From positions 882,501 to 946,500 of the forward strand of contig NC_092576.1 of the NCBI RefSeq assembly GCF_037975245.1: 64,000 bases of DNA. Reading direction: 5' to 3'. The translations under genes and the position numbers were made by a program. The notes below the pieces were generated by a model. That model saw only the letters and a list, made by a program, of their open reading frames with translations. It was not told the origin of the DNA and did no database searches. Positions 23,307 through 35,570 of this stretch are shown here, in pieces; the first letter of the stretch is position 1, and every line of letters starts with the position of its first letter. The DNA comes from Apostichopus japonicus. Taxonomy: Eukaryota > Echinodermata > Holothuroidea > Aspidochirotida > Stichopodidae.

Positions 23307-24177
23307 TTAAGAAAACTTGTTAAACGTATGACAAGAAAAAATAGAACAACATGATCCCATATCCACATTGAGCTTAAGCGGGACATCGTTAACTGTCACG
23401 GTGTATGTAATAGGCTTTGTTTTAACTCCTGCTGAATTTGTTGCTAAAACTTGTATATCTTCTGGCACTTTTAGTGCATTGACACCAGCTTGATACCCCC
23501 TAATTTCATGGATTCCCGTGTGTACAGTACATCCTGACCCCGGCCCACGGCAGCACATTGGCCTATTATCGAGCATTTGCGATTCTTTTTATCCTTTGCC
23601 TTACACTATTCAAATTTGCTACCTGGTGATCCCTTTGAACTGCGTCTGTAATATCTTCTCCCTCTATTCTGTACGTTGCTGTTGTAGGGTTTCCGGTTGG
23701 TGGAAGATGTGGGGCCCCTCTGATTTGAGAGTTGGCCCCTCCAATTTGCGTGAGGTGTGGGGATTTCCTCTGTCTGATTCACCTGCTCATTTGTAATGTT
23801 TGAATTAGAACTCCCTTTGCTGATAAATTGTAATTGTCAATGGATTCCCAAGGGTATTGCCCCCCTTCGACGGGACCGGTATCTTTCAGCAACCACATTT
23901 ATTGAAGACCTGTTCTTCTAAAAAAGGAAGGGTGTGGTCATAAACAGGTTTCAGAATCCTTTGAGCTTAACTCAAGCAATGAATTATATACCCACTGGCC
24001 TTCCACACCCAGGCAATGCAGTAGCAACGCTTTCTTATGTTCAGAGGAAAACATTTCTCCTCTTACAGCAAGTAAGAAGTCTTCAAATGTAATTTTCCTT
24101 TGCTTCCATGGAATATTGGGTTCACTAGGCTCTTGTAAACATGTAAGAGGTAAAATTTGCGTCATCCTCGTTGCCAA
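23307..24177 (-). pseudogene. Ty3/gypsy-like retrotransposon gag-protease remnant
   Basis: On the minus strand, 24177-23938 encodes WKQRKITFEDFLLAVRGEMF and SSEHKKALLLHCLGVEGQ, typical of gypsy-type Gag in marine invertebrates. Further along, 23576-23307 has YTVTVNDVPLKLNVDMGSCC, resembling the aspartic protease entry motif, where the usual DTG/DTS is DMGS. The link between them is full of stops and frameshifts, and the zinc knuckle is not clear. No LTRs or polymerase were seen. It sits 450 bp upstream of gene A in the opposite orientation. Confidence 0.65.
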
Positions 24178-24620
24178 AGTGTGATGACACGCATTGAGGT
24201 AGAAGCGAACTGAACAGTTTAATGTGCAATCTTAAACTGACTTTATTTGTTTATACAAGCTCGCTATATGCTTGTTCAACATAACAAACACAATAGATGT
24301 ATCCATACCTTAGATTCCTTGGTTTGTTAATTTGCATGCATTAAATGAGTATTAGGATATATCACACCATGTACAGTATAGAAGAGATATTGTACCAACT
24401 GAGTCATTTAAGCATACATGTGAGTATGAATTTCTTCAGTATACAGTGTAAACATGTGTGTGGTGCTTGTAAAAACAATATTAGGGAAATTTGTTTGCAG
24501 ATGTTGCAATTTAAAAGTGGCTGCCCTAAGATGATGTATTTTAATCATCTTCTTTCGCAGTCATTCTCATCATATAGATATGAAGTAAGGATTTAAATGT
24601 TTTTTTCTTCATTTACACAG

Positions 24621-24693
24621 AACATGGCAGAAAACAAGTTTAAATTTTGGATCGCCACATTTATTGGCCTTTTACTACAATCGGTCAATACAA
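24621..24693 (+). CDS. Gene A exon 1: signal peptide
   Basis: ATG at 24624 opens MAENKFKFWIATFIGLLLQS, a basic start followed by a hydrophobic core, then VNT. This is a good secretory signal. The exon ends at 24693 before GTAAGT, leaving one base of the next codon (phase 1). Just upstream of the ATG, TTCATTTACACAG looks like a 3' splice site, so an untranslated exon may lie further 5'. No promoter could be defined. The 70 coding bases join exon 2 to give a Thr codon. Confidence 0.8.
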
Positions 24694-26278
24694 GTAAGTA
24701 CATACCTGTTTTCATAGCATCCAGTATGAGTTATGAATGACATGAGCCCAGTCTTCATTTGTATGTTCATGCTGAGAGTTGCTTTTTATGTCCAAGTTAT
24801 GGAGGTTTAGTCCAGAATTTTCTCCTTACTATTAGGGTAAAACCAGTAATGTCATTTAAAGTGGTTACATTTGGCATAAGAAACTTTACCTCAAAACTTT
24901 GAAAGTCCCAGGGACGCAAAGCCCCGAAAAGTTTGCATCCAGTAGAAATAAGCTTCCATCCCGATCGAACACCAATTGCGTTTATTGTATAACCTACTTT
25001 TACTAGTGTAGTTGTAAACATGTGATTGAATCACTGCCTATACTGTACTTCATGAATGTTCTACACAATATAAAGGGGCATAGTGCCTTAGCTTCGCTGT
25101 TTTGACAGGAGCGTCTTATTTTGCCCGCCCTGCCCTTTCAATCAATTTTTACCCCCCTCCCTTTCATCCACCCTTGTATTTCCCTACTAGTCAACTCTGT
25201 AGTAGCTCCATGCATTGGCCTTGCAGCAGTGTGCATATCTCTCGCTAAATTCCACAGTTCACTACTGCATGTACATGCACCTGTTCGAACCTCAGAGTTT
25301 GAACTACACATGTGCAAATCATCAAAACCTGATCCAACATTTACCCTGGGCTCTTGATCTTTGCAGTGTTTGAAAACAACCATCTCCAAGAAAATGACAG
25401 TAGGCCTATGTGAATAGCTTTTTACGCAATGTTGAATAAAAAACGACAAACTTCAATTGCTACTTATGATGATGCACGAAGTACAGCAGTTTTCATACGA
25501 AGGTTGCATTTTACTGTCCATGTGGTCAATGGGAACGCAAAGAAGTTTACAACAGAAAGTACTGTGTTGTGAATGCTCATTTTACATTAGCATCTCTCAA
25601 TGCGGAGAGAAGAAACATCCTTTTCAGGATCAGAGACAAAATTCATAGATTGTCTCAACTCATAACATTTTCTGATCAAAACAGACAAGATTTCTGCATT
25701 CGTAACTATGCTGTGGCAGTGCACATCACATTAATGGTTTATATTGGACTCCAAAGATTTAGCCTGTTAATTCAAAAGGGAAAAATATTAAGAAACAAGT
25801 GTTGTACCCTGCGTAAGGAAAACTCAAGCTTTTTTAGTCCATGAATATGCATATAAAATAATGGTGGTAGAGGTTATACTAGTTTGACTTCACTGATGTT
25901 GACACATGTCCACAGCTTGTGAATTAAACATTGTCCACAAATAGTTCTGTATGAAGACCATGGTTAAATTACCTGGGGCCACTATTTGATTATTTGTTTT
26001 GTTACAGTCAAGTGGATGCAACCTTTTCTTTGTTTCCTTGTCACTTGCTATGTAATATTTAGTGCAATTACTGTTCTAACCAGTTGAATTCAACAAAACC
26101 AAACGTTTGTGTACTGTACAGTGTTATATCACAGGTTCTTAAAGAAAACGTGGCAAGGAACCACTGAGCAAGTTGGCTAAGATACGAGAGTTTATTTTTT
26201 AAGTTAGTGTTTTTTCTGATTCTTTGAATGTTAGTATTCAAAATGCTTACCAGTACTACTATTCTCCACTTCTTCTAG

Positions 26279-26584
26279 CTGAGTTTTGTGATCAGAAGGA
26301 ATTATACCTGAGACTGGGATCCAGGGGTCTGGTGTCATGTGACTTTGGAACATTTCGAGTCATTGGATGGCTTATAGGAGAGGATGTAGATGACAGAAGT
26401 CCTACTATTTTTGTGGAGAATTCTCGAATACAAGGACCAGGCTATGAGAATGGACAATATGACATGTTTCAAAATGGTTCCCTAATAATCAACGAAGTCT
26501 CACTCCAACATGAACAAATGTTGACTGCTAGGATTGTAAAAGGTTTAGATGTGGAGCACTACACAATTGAAGTGAAAGTGTATG
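26279..26584 (+). CDS. Gene A exon 2: Ig-like domain 1
   Basis: 102 codons between the acceptor CCACTTCTTCTAG and donor GTAAGA, phase 1 at both ends. The B-strand cysteine is in GLVSCDFG and the core Trp in VIGWLIGED. NGSLIINEVSLQHEQML matches the E-F strands. The usual second cysteine (DxGxYxC) is absent: the position reads EQMLTARI. An extra Cys near the start (EFCDQ) might pair instead. It differs in sequence from domains 2-6 and is probably V-type. One N-glycosylation site (NGS) is present. Confidence 0.8.
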
Positions 26585-27208
26585 GTAAGAATGATTTTCA
26601 AATGGATTAATTTTGTTTTATGTTTTTAGTATTGACTCAAGTGACTCTACAGAAACTAAGTCTATCACTGTTGGTTACTTAAGCCAGAAAATCTATAGCC
26701 TTGAGTCTGCTCAGTGTTTGTGTTATCAATTTCCAGAATACTGTAGTTAGTATCCCTGGTGCTTTACTCAATCCACAACTTTATACACACAAAGGTGAAC
26801 ACAAAAATATGCAATCCTTTAAATGCAAAACTGATGGAAAATGTTGAACTTTGCCCTATACTACAGTATACAAAAAAAAAAAAAAAATATGTACAGTGAA
26901 TTGTTGCATTACTTAGCATTAGAAAGCATACCTAATGACCAGTGTCATATGAGATATTTTGCATTTCTGATGATTGTGATGTACAGTAAACCTAATTTGT
27001 AATTTTGACTTTGCACTTTCACTGCTCAGGGAAATATTGCTGCCCTAAAATGTCACAAGCATGGATTACTGCCAAACATAAGATTTAAGTGATCAAAGAA
27101 AGCATTTCATAAATGTGAGCAAAGGTTTTTGAAGAACCAAGCTGTTCTTTCACAACGTGAACCTTTAACATTTGATTATTCTTTCCATTTTATTTGATAT
27201 AATTCTAG

Positions 27209-27550
27209 TCCTTCCGGTTCCTGTCTATCCGGTGGTCAATGGACTAACCAGCCAACAGCTTGTTGTGATTGATGATTACAGTGGTGGTCTGTTGAACTGT
27301 GCCATGGACAGAGTCAGACCTAACATCGAACTTGAACTAGTTTTTCTGGACCATGACCCACAAGATGTCTCTTTGAACAGTATCCATTCCAGTGTAAATA
27401 ACACAGATGGGACATACAATGTTTCCCTGGTATCTAATCTTACAGTTGGTAGCAATTTAACTGGAAGGCTTACACTACAATGCAGGGTTGCTGGTCAGAT
27501 GGCAAACTATTTCCCATCAGTGACTCTTATTGAAGTTCTTCTTTTAAGTA
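27209..27550 (+). CDS. Gene A exon 3: Ig-like domain 2
   Basis: 114 codons from the acceptor TTTGATATAATTCTAG to donor GTAAGT, phase 1-1. It begins VLPVPVYPVVNGLTSQQLVV and has cysteines in LLNCAMDR and LTLQCRVAG. The position of the invariant Trp reads ELVFLDH, so the core tryptophan is replaced. It carries four sequons (NNT, NVS, NLT, NLT), so it is likely heavily glycosylated. It is the most diverged of the NGLT-type domains. Confidence 0.82.
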
Positions 27551-28274
27551 GTAAGTTGAATTATTTTAAAGCTAAAATAAATGTTAAACATTGCATTTGA
27601 TTAACTATTTACACCCCATCTGGGACAAAACTTATATAAGTAGTTACTTGTAATGCAGATGCAAAACATTTAAGCTACACCAGTGGTGCAATATGTATAT
27701 ACTGATATTTAAGGATTGAAAAATATAACTCATTTGCTCAACATTAGTTTGATAGTTTGTGGAATATACTACTTGTGTAAGCACACTGTGATTGAAAGTT
27801 CACATGCACATGTATGTATTGATGGACTTACATGTTAGCATCTTTTAATTATAAGCATATAAACTAGAAATAGCAATTGTATTGACAATGACCTTGAAAC
27901 ATGCACAGTATTAAACAGGAATGACCTTGAAGTACAATAAAAGGGCTCAAAAGCATGTAGAAAACAGGCAATACCAGGACAGTGTAAATCTCAAACTTAA
28001 AGGATTTTTCATTCAAACTTAGGCAAAATACCTTCCTAAAAGAACAAAGTCTTCAGCTTTGAGTACAGCATTTCTGTATGTTGCACTGTGGGAGAAATCG
28101 CCCACTTTGCTATGCACGTTTTAGTCATTGTTGATGTTGCAATCCAGCAGTCCCCCTCGCAATTTTGCAAGGTTGGCAAAAAAGTGTCTCCATAGTTTTC
28201 AGTTCAGGAAACCCAAAAAGACTTAGGGCTCTTGAAGTGCAACTGAAAAGTTCCCACAGACTTGAAGGAGTTAA

Positions 28275-29050
28275 AGGATTTTGACGTATGGGACAATTAA
28301 ATCTTGTAGAGTTAGCTAGTTCATTCAATTATTTGAATTTTTCGCATTTGGGAATTTATTGACCCATCCTTTGGAAACTTTTGACAATTGCCTAAAGTTT
28401 GTTTATTCATTAACTATGTTAATATAGACCATTTCCAATGCTGAATGTCCCTTACATCACATTCTTAACATGGTTTCTTAGGTCCTTACAAGGATTTTAT
28501 TGATATATTTTAAAGATATTTCATAAAGTTCTAATTTCCATTAAAGGTTATCAAAACAAATGCAATTTGTTTGAAGTGATGATATCGTACTAATTACATA
28601 TAATTAATGGAAACAAAAATTGACATATGGGTCACAGCAGGACGTATGGGGCATAATGTGTGTTAGCAACAATATTCCTGTGCACATCATCCTTCTGTAA
28701 CTTTCAGGCAATTCTGAGAGGGTCGACGTGGCATCAACCCAAAAATCTGTTGATTTGGCATCAATTGACCCAAATACTGTAGTTGCACGCATAATTGTTT
28801 CATATATATTCCCTGAATAGTTAGCCCATACATTGGGTTTTATGGTGGTAGGGTGAAGGGAACAGTTTGGTGAGCAGTTCTTCACAATAAAGCTGACAAG
28901 CTCTGGGCTAGTGTGTATAGACATTTGCAAAAGTGTGTAGCGATGTCTATGATAAATAAGAGTCATGTCAGTACCAGCCACACTGATTATAGAGCTGTCA
29001 GTGAACAACATAACATCATTGGAAACCACTGCATGGCACAAAACTCATAA
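28275..29050 (+). repeat. Large inverted repeat, left arm
   Basis: Its reverse complement matches 30398-30843 and 32380-32760 piece by piece. For example, the minus strand reads GAGTTTTGTGCCATGCAGTG at the inner end, and TTTTGATAACCTTTAATGG-like text plus TTGAATGAACTA towards the outer end. The left arm lacks the transposon found in the right arm. Exon 4 of gene A lies between the arms. Confidence 0.85.
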
Positions 29051-29587
29051 GATACATATTGTTTGGGGTTCCTTGTTGGGAGCAAGTGTACAGTATGCAG
29101 CCAGGTTTGCACGCCTACTGTATGTGTGCACGCCTGAGTGTGCACAGATTATAGATATTTGTCATACTTGCTGTGATAGATGTATTGTAGTAAGAAAGTG
29201 TGCCCTATCGATTTTGGCACTAATCTTATGAATATTAATGAGGCTAAAGGGTCAAATGTAAATATCTTTGCATTGCAATAACTCTGCAACATTAAGTGGG
29301 ATAGTAGCCAAATGTGGCATTCAGTTGTTGGTTAATAGCTGGTACCAGTAATGTTACTAGAACAAAAAAAGTTTGCATCCGTGGGACATAAGTCCCCAAA
29401 AATGTTTTTGTTCCTTAAAAAAAAACTTACATCCTGATTGAACACCACATTGGGTTTACTGTATGACCTACGTTTAGTGTAGTTGTAAAGATGCGATCGT
29501 AATATATAGGGCAGATGAACTTCAAGCAAAAATAGAAAGGAGATTATTGAATCATTATGAATTCTTGTTGCACGTTTGATCTTGTAG

Positions 29588-29911
29588 CCAATTTCCCAGA
29601 GGTAAATGGATCAAATGGTGAGCGACGTGTAGTCCGTTATGTAGAAGGAGAGGTTAACCTGACGTGTGCCATGGATAAAGCTTTACCAAATGTTTCTCTG
29701 GAATGGGTCATTGTAACTCCAGCTTCATCAAATCAGATGTTACAGGAGCAAACCAGTACTCCACCAAGGGATCAGGTGGATGGGACAGTTACCATCAATC
29801 GTAACTTATGGTTAAGGTTCCCCCCTGATGCCATTTATGCTCGTCTGGAGTGTAGGCTATTGATTGGTACAGAAATTGTGCGGGCCACAACTGTTGAACT
29901 TATCAATAAAG
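29588..29911 (+). CDS. Gene A exon 4: Ig-like domain 3
   Basis: 108 codons from acceptor TTTGATCTTGTAG to donor GTAAGC, phase 1-1. It starts TNFPEVNGSNGERRVVRYVE. The two cysteines are in VNLTCAMDK and ARLECRLL, and the core Trp is in VSLEWVIVTP. The QQHVVLD segment of the sister domains is replaced by ERRVVRYVEGE. Sequons NLT and NVS are present. The exon lies in the loop between the two arms of a large inverted repeat (28275-29050 and 30398-32760). Confidence 0.82.
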
Positions 29912-30397
29912 GTAAGCTCCTGTCAGTACCGTGCCAAAACGAAAATACTCATTTAAGAACAAATTTGTCTACCAAACCCACATCTCTAGCTCAACAGAAC
30001 TGGAGAAAGTTTGTTTGTTTTGTTTTTTTTTGGGGGGGGGGGAAGAGGGAGAATGCTCATACCTGTCTTTAATATGATTAAAGTTAACATCAGCTTAAAG
30101 GTAAACATTAACATGGTTAAGTAATCTACTTTAATAGAAAAGTCCACTTTATCCATGGCACACGTCAGGTAGCTCAATGTAGCTATATATTCTATATGGA
30201 AAATCTGAATGGTTTTAATTGGAAGAGTGACTGTAACCATCTTTGAAGCTCTTCAATCTATTATGAATTCATGTTTGTGGGCATTGTACAATCTGGTGCA
30301 CATGTTAACTTTGTGGCCATTTAGACTTGATGCTACTGCAATATTGTAATTAGTATACACTGGTAAACATAGTAAGTGTATACATCATAATAAAATG

Positions 30398-32760
30398 TAG
30401 GTTATGAGTGAGTTTTGTGTCATGCAGTGGTTTCCAGTGATGTTAAGTGGTTCACTGACATTTGTGTAATCAGTGTGGCTGGTAGCCTGGTACTGACATG
30501 ACTCTTATCAAGCATATACATCAGTACACACTTTCCCAAATGTGTCTGCCACTCACTGAATTATACACACTAGCACACAGCTCATTGTGAAGAACTGCTC
30601 GCCACACTGTTCCCTTTACCCTACCACCATACAACCGAATGTACAGTATGACCTATTCAGGGATTATCAGTCATGTGTGTGACTATTTAACTTCTAGACA
30701 GTCATGGAAGAGTTAAAATTGGTTAGGACAGTATCATCACCTGAAAGATTTAGAAGGATAATGTGCACTGTAGGAATTTGGTTGGTAACACACAATATAT
30801 GTCTCATACGTCACGCTGTGTCCCATATATGTCACGCTATATACAGGTGCGTATCCAGGGGGGGGCGTTGGGGGCGCACGCCCCCCGGGTAAGAAAAAGA
30901 GGAGAGAAAAAAAGAGAAGAAAAAAGGGAAAAGGAGGGGGAAAAAAGAAAAGGAGCAAATTTTCTTTATGACATCGCTAGTAATTTCAAAATAGACAATG
31001 CTTAGGTGCAACTTACAAGGCCTGGGAAGTGTCATTTCCAGCGATCTGGGCGGCATTTTCGGCCAAAATTTTTCTTGTACGCTTCGCGCCAACTCATGGT
31101 GGCGCTTCGCTTAGATAGTTTGCATACAGGCTTCGCCCCTCCCTTGGCAGTTACTCGCTACACGCCTGTTCGAATTTGTAAAGCAAAGAGCAGATATAAC
31201 ATCATATCAGTGAGCATTGAAATGCCTGTTCCACAATGAACAGCCTCAACAACTGTCTATGTGTGTAGTCGAAGGCGTAGCCCAATTGGATTTGGGGCTG
31301 TAACGACTTGCCCAAAAAAAATGCCAACATTTTTCAAGCGCGAAGCGCGCGTTCAACATATCGATGCCAATATCATATAAGCAAGCATAGGTCATTACAT
31401 TGCATGGCATCGTGTACCGCACGGTCCGTGAAAGTAGCACAGTATACCGCCGGATGCTAATGTAAACAACCAAATGTCTTATGTAGATGGAGAAAAAACA
31501 TACAGATCCATTTATGTCAAACTCTCTTTTACAGTAGTAATGTCGGCCAATCTTAGAACTTTATTTTAATTACCAAGGAGATTTTTAAGCTGTTCATTGC
31601 TATTTATTTTTCTCTCAGTAGGTGCCAGTAGGTGGGCGGGGGGTGGGGGCTGCAGCCCCGCCTCCTACGGGACCTACGCCTATGTGTGTAGTGTTCGGTT
31701 TCGATATACCTGATATCGGAAATATCTGCTATTTTTCATTTCCTTCAACCAAGTTTTATAATAGCCATAATAAGAGGTTTTAATATTTGTACACCAATAA
31801 ATTAACTGTGTCGGAATTTTTGAAGATTTCCTGACCAACATTCTTCATCATACTTTCCTCTACTCGTGCAATTTGTACCTGTCTATTAGGGGTTGAAGGA
31901 GGTTTTTCCCTATTGGTTGTCCATAGATTGAATTTTGTGCAACATTATGGCTATGTTTTGAAGTGATTTTTATTCACGAGAAATGTGAATTTTCAAATTC
32001 TCAACAAATAATGGGCTTAAAACCTTGAAAAGTGGGGCTTTCGGATATTGTGGGCCGTGACGTAGAATCGCCTACAAAAGCAATGATCCATAGGACATGC
32101 AATCAGGTCGAACATGATGTGTGACTGGTGACAATCTTCAAAAAGGTTATGGATGTAAAAAAATTGAGAAATACTTGGTTCTCAGGCAAAAGTGTACATT
32201 TGGTTGGTCATTTTCAAGCCCGGGAAGTGTCATTTCCGGTGATCTGGGGGGTATCAAAACCAGAAATTTTCTTGTACGCTTCGCGCCAACCGATGGTGAC
32301 GCTCCGCTTAGATAGTAATTCGCGCCCCCCGGGTTAGAAAATCCTGGATACGCGCCTGATATATCACACTATATGTCCTGTATATGTCACGATATATGTC
32401 ATGCTACTCCCATATATGTCAATTGTTTTAAATTATATCATTAGTATGAATTAAATTTCACAACAAATTGTATTTGTTTTGATAACCTTTAATGGAAATT
32501 AGAACTTTACGAAATATCATTAAAATTGATCACTTACTTTTTTTTTAAAGACCTAAGGAACTTGTGATACAGTTATGTGACATTCAGCATTGGAAATGGT
32601 CTAATTAACATAGCTAATCAAATAAAGAAACTTTAAACAATAGTCAAAAGCTTGCAACGGATTGGTTAATAAATTCCCAAATCAGAAAAATAGAAATAGT
32701 TGAATGAACTATATAGTTAAATGTCATCAAAATCTAAATGTCCCATACTGTAGTCACACT
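30398..32760 (-). repeat. Large inverted repeat, right arm (with inserted transposon)
   Basis: Counterpart of 28275-29050 in opposite orientation, separated from it by about 1.35 kb holding exon 4. The arm is interrupted at 30844-32358 by an inverted-repeat transposon. Around the insertion TATATGTCACG-type words are repeated several times. Confidence 0.85.
30844..32358. mobile_element. Inverted-repeat element with CAGGCGCGTATCCAGG ends, 1.5 kb
   Basis: The left end is CAGGTGCGTATCCAGG and the right end on the minus strand is CAGGCGCGTATCCAGG. The flanks are AT-rich (CTATATA and ATATATC), so a clean 8-bp target duplication cannot be read. A G/C-rich block and purine tract follow the left end. 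The module TTGTACGCTTCGCGCCAAC occurs twice inside (about 31075 and 32270). The first occurrence is followed by CGCTACACGCCTG, which itself looks like an element end. No transposase frame is present. A near copy lies at 55279-57022. Confidence 0.82.
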
Positions 32761-33039
32761 CCTATGCAAATCATGCACAAGTCATTCATTGACTACACAT
32801 ATATTCCATGAGATATCGTTAGGAAATCAAAACCTTCAGACCTTTAACTTTACAGTGTTACCAATAAGCCCCATTGTCAAATCCTGTGGATCAAATGAAG
32901 CCTCTGAGCTAATGAGGAGAAAGGTCTATTACATCTGGAATTTGAACAACATTTGGTCATCCTTTAATAGTGACCAAAAAGATTGACATTTTTTCATGAA
33001 TTTAGAGTTAAACTTTCACATGTAATTTGTTCTTGACAG

Positions 33040-33390
33040 AAGCAACTGGCATTGACAATTGATCAAATTTTCATGTCTAAACTCTACAGGTATAATATGT
33101 GTACAATCATGTTGTGATGTACTGTACCCTTATGTGTATGTGCATGTGTTCTGCATTACAGATCTGTAGCCATTGTTGTTTTACTTTCCCCTTATCGACA
33201 ACAAAATATACTAGAATTAATATAAGAAGCAACTCGCATTGACAATTGATCGAATTTTCATGTCTAAACTCTACAGGTATAATATGTGTACAATCATATA
33301 CTTGTGGTGATGTAACCTTACAGCATGTGCATGTGTTCTGCATAACACTGCTGTAGCCATTGTTGTTTGATTTTCCCCTTATCAGAACAA
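33040..33390. repeat. Two-copy tandem duplication, period about 185 bp
   Basis: GAAGCAACTGGCATTGACAA near 33040 recurs as GAAGCAACTCGCATTGACAA near 33225. Both units then share CTAAACTCTACAGGTATAAT and TGTAGCCATTGTTGTTT. They lie in the intron before gene A exon 5. Confidence 0.9.
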
Positions 33391-34453
33391 TTTAATCCGT
33401 TAATGCTCCCTCTACAAGTTTCTCACAAAAGCATAAATTATGCTTTCCTCTAATTTCATGCATATGCATGAAATTACTGTTTTTGAGAATGCACACATAG
33501 CCAGTTCACACATTCTATGCCAATAGCTAAAAGCATCTACAGTGTGTACTCACCACCATTTCATTCATAACATTGGCTGACATAGCACATGAAATTGCCC
33601 ATGTAAGATCAGTATACTAATTTGCTACTGGTGCTCCTGGTCTTGCTCAAAGCATCATGCAATGTTGTGTGTTTATAGGCCTACTTGCATCTAGCCATTC
33701 TTCTGACAGCGACTGTCGTAAAAGCCCGAAATCGCCAAACTTCTTGGGTTCACAAACGAAAATTAAATTAAATCCAAACTGGACGTTTTGACTCCGCATT
33801 GGTGTGACAATAAGCCTAAAGAATAATAATGAATAATATGTATGCTGGCCCTTTATGTACATACTATACACAATAACCCTACTTCAAAAGAACTATGTAA
33901 ATTTTAAAGACTAAACTATTTGGCCTTTTATATCAGGCTTCAATTTGAAGCTGTTATTAGTGTGATCATGAGCCTGATAGAAACCATTTTAGCAAAGAGT
34001 GTCAAGACATAAAATTATCATAATGATTTGATCTTTGATATGGTTGCTACTGTGCTATATGAACTGAAGAGTATTTTTAACAGAGCCCATTCAAGGTTTT
34101 GTTCCTGTTTAATGTGTCATTCACCAACATTTTGATTTCTTGAACCCTATTGCTACTCATTAAGAAGCCAAAGATGTTCAATAACAGAGCTCAAAATATG
34201 AATACATAGTATATTTCCTCTCTTGTTTAAAAGAATTACTTCAAATTTATGAATGTTTTGGTCAAGTTTGTATTGAGATTATCAATAATATCAGAAATTG
34301 TAGCATAATTTACTAGAACAATCTGGAAAATTTACATTAAGAATCATGTGCAGGAAATCACATACTTCATGAAATTCTTGCCACAATTGCTCAATAATGC
34401 AGTCATTGATTCATTGAATGTTTAAACCAAGGTTTGAATGTTTTATCTTGTAG

Positions 34454-34795
34454 GTGGACAAAGCTATCCTACAGTAAATGGATTGACCAATCAGCAACAT
34501 GTTGTCCTAGATATCAACAGAGAGGACAAACTGACTTGCTCGTGGCATGGAGTATCAAAATATGGGTATCTGAAATGGGACATCATCAACCCCTCATCTG
34601 ATGGAATCATCATGACTGATCATCACACTCACACAAGAGACAATGGTGATGGGACATATGACCTTTCACTTCACTCCACGCTGAGTGTCCCCAATCCATC
34701 AGTTCTGCGTGTTACTCTCCATTGCAAGGTAGCAGCTCCAGCTGATCAATGGTACCCAGAGATCACCACAGCAGAGCTGCTTCTTCCAGCAAATT
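34454..34795 (+). CDS. Gene A exon 5: Ig-like domain 4
   Basis: 114 codons from acceptor TTTTATCTTGTAG to donor GTAAGC, phase 1-1. It opens GGQSYPTVNGLTNQQHVVLD. Cysteines are in KLTCSWHG and VTLHCKVAA, with the core Trp in YLKWDIINP. DNGDGTYDLSLHSTLSV marks the D-E strands. It is closely related in layout to exons 6 and 7 but clearly older. The intron before it (4.5 kb) carries the inverted repeat arm and a 1.5-kb transposon. Confidence 0.85.
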
Positions 34796-35570
34796 GTAAG
34801 CTTTATGAAAACTTATATAGATGTAGACATAATCTGCTACTTAGAGTTGAACACAAAATAGCTGCAGTATTTTCCATATTATATCTGTGTTCTGCGGGCA
34901 ATAGATTTAGGTTATGTACAGTTTGATTATTACCAATAATATGAAGATATCAAGGTAGTGCTATCTCCAAGTCAATATTTCATTGTAAACCCAAGGGAAA
35001 CATGTTCACCCAAGGGATATGTGTCCTCTGGTGAGGGTAAATCTCTTCTGTTATAAGGAATCTGCTACTTGTGCAGAGATAGGGGAAGATCATATAAGAA
35101 AAAAAAAGAATTAATTTACAGATCTATACACTCTAGACAGTAAAAGGAAATCCATTTTTAATGGAAACACTGTTGCATGCGAAATGGTTGCATTTGCACT
35201 GCGGCAGTAGACCTTCTCTCAGACATTCTGGGCACCTGATAAGTCTGACAGGACATCACTGTTTCCATGGTGAAAAGTCTGGTCCAATATAGAAAATTGT
35301 TAATGTCATGGGCAGTGTTTCCTTTTGCTAGCTTTCTGAACCCTGATATTTTCATATGATTGTATTTTAGTTCACATTCATGCAGAGCAATGTAGTTTAA
35401 TTATTTAATAGTGTTCGGCATTAGCCGTTTACTACCAAAGTATTGGCTTGGTGGTGGTCTTGCAGATGTTCGGTTGATCTAGTGGGAAGTATCAGTAAGA
35501 TAGGATATAGGATATATTACAAGATATTGAATTTGATAAGAATTGGATATGTAATCACTTTTCATTTTCT

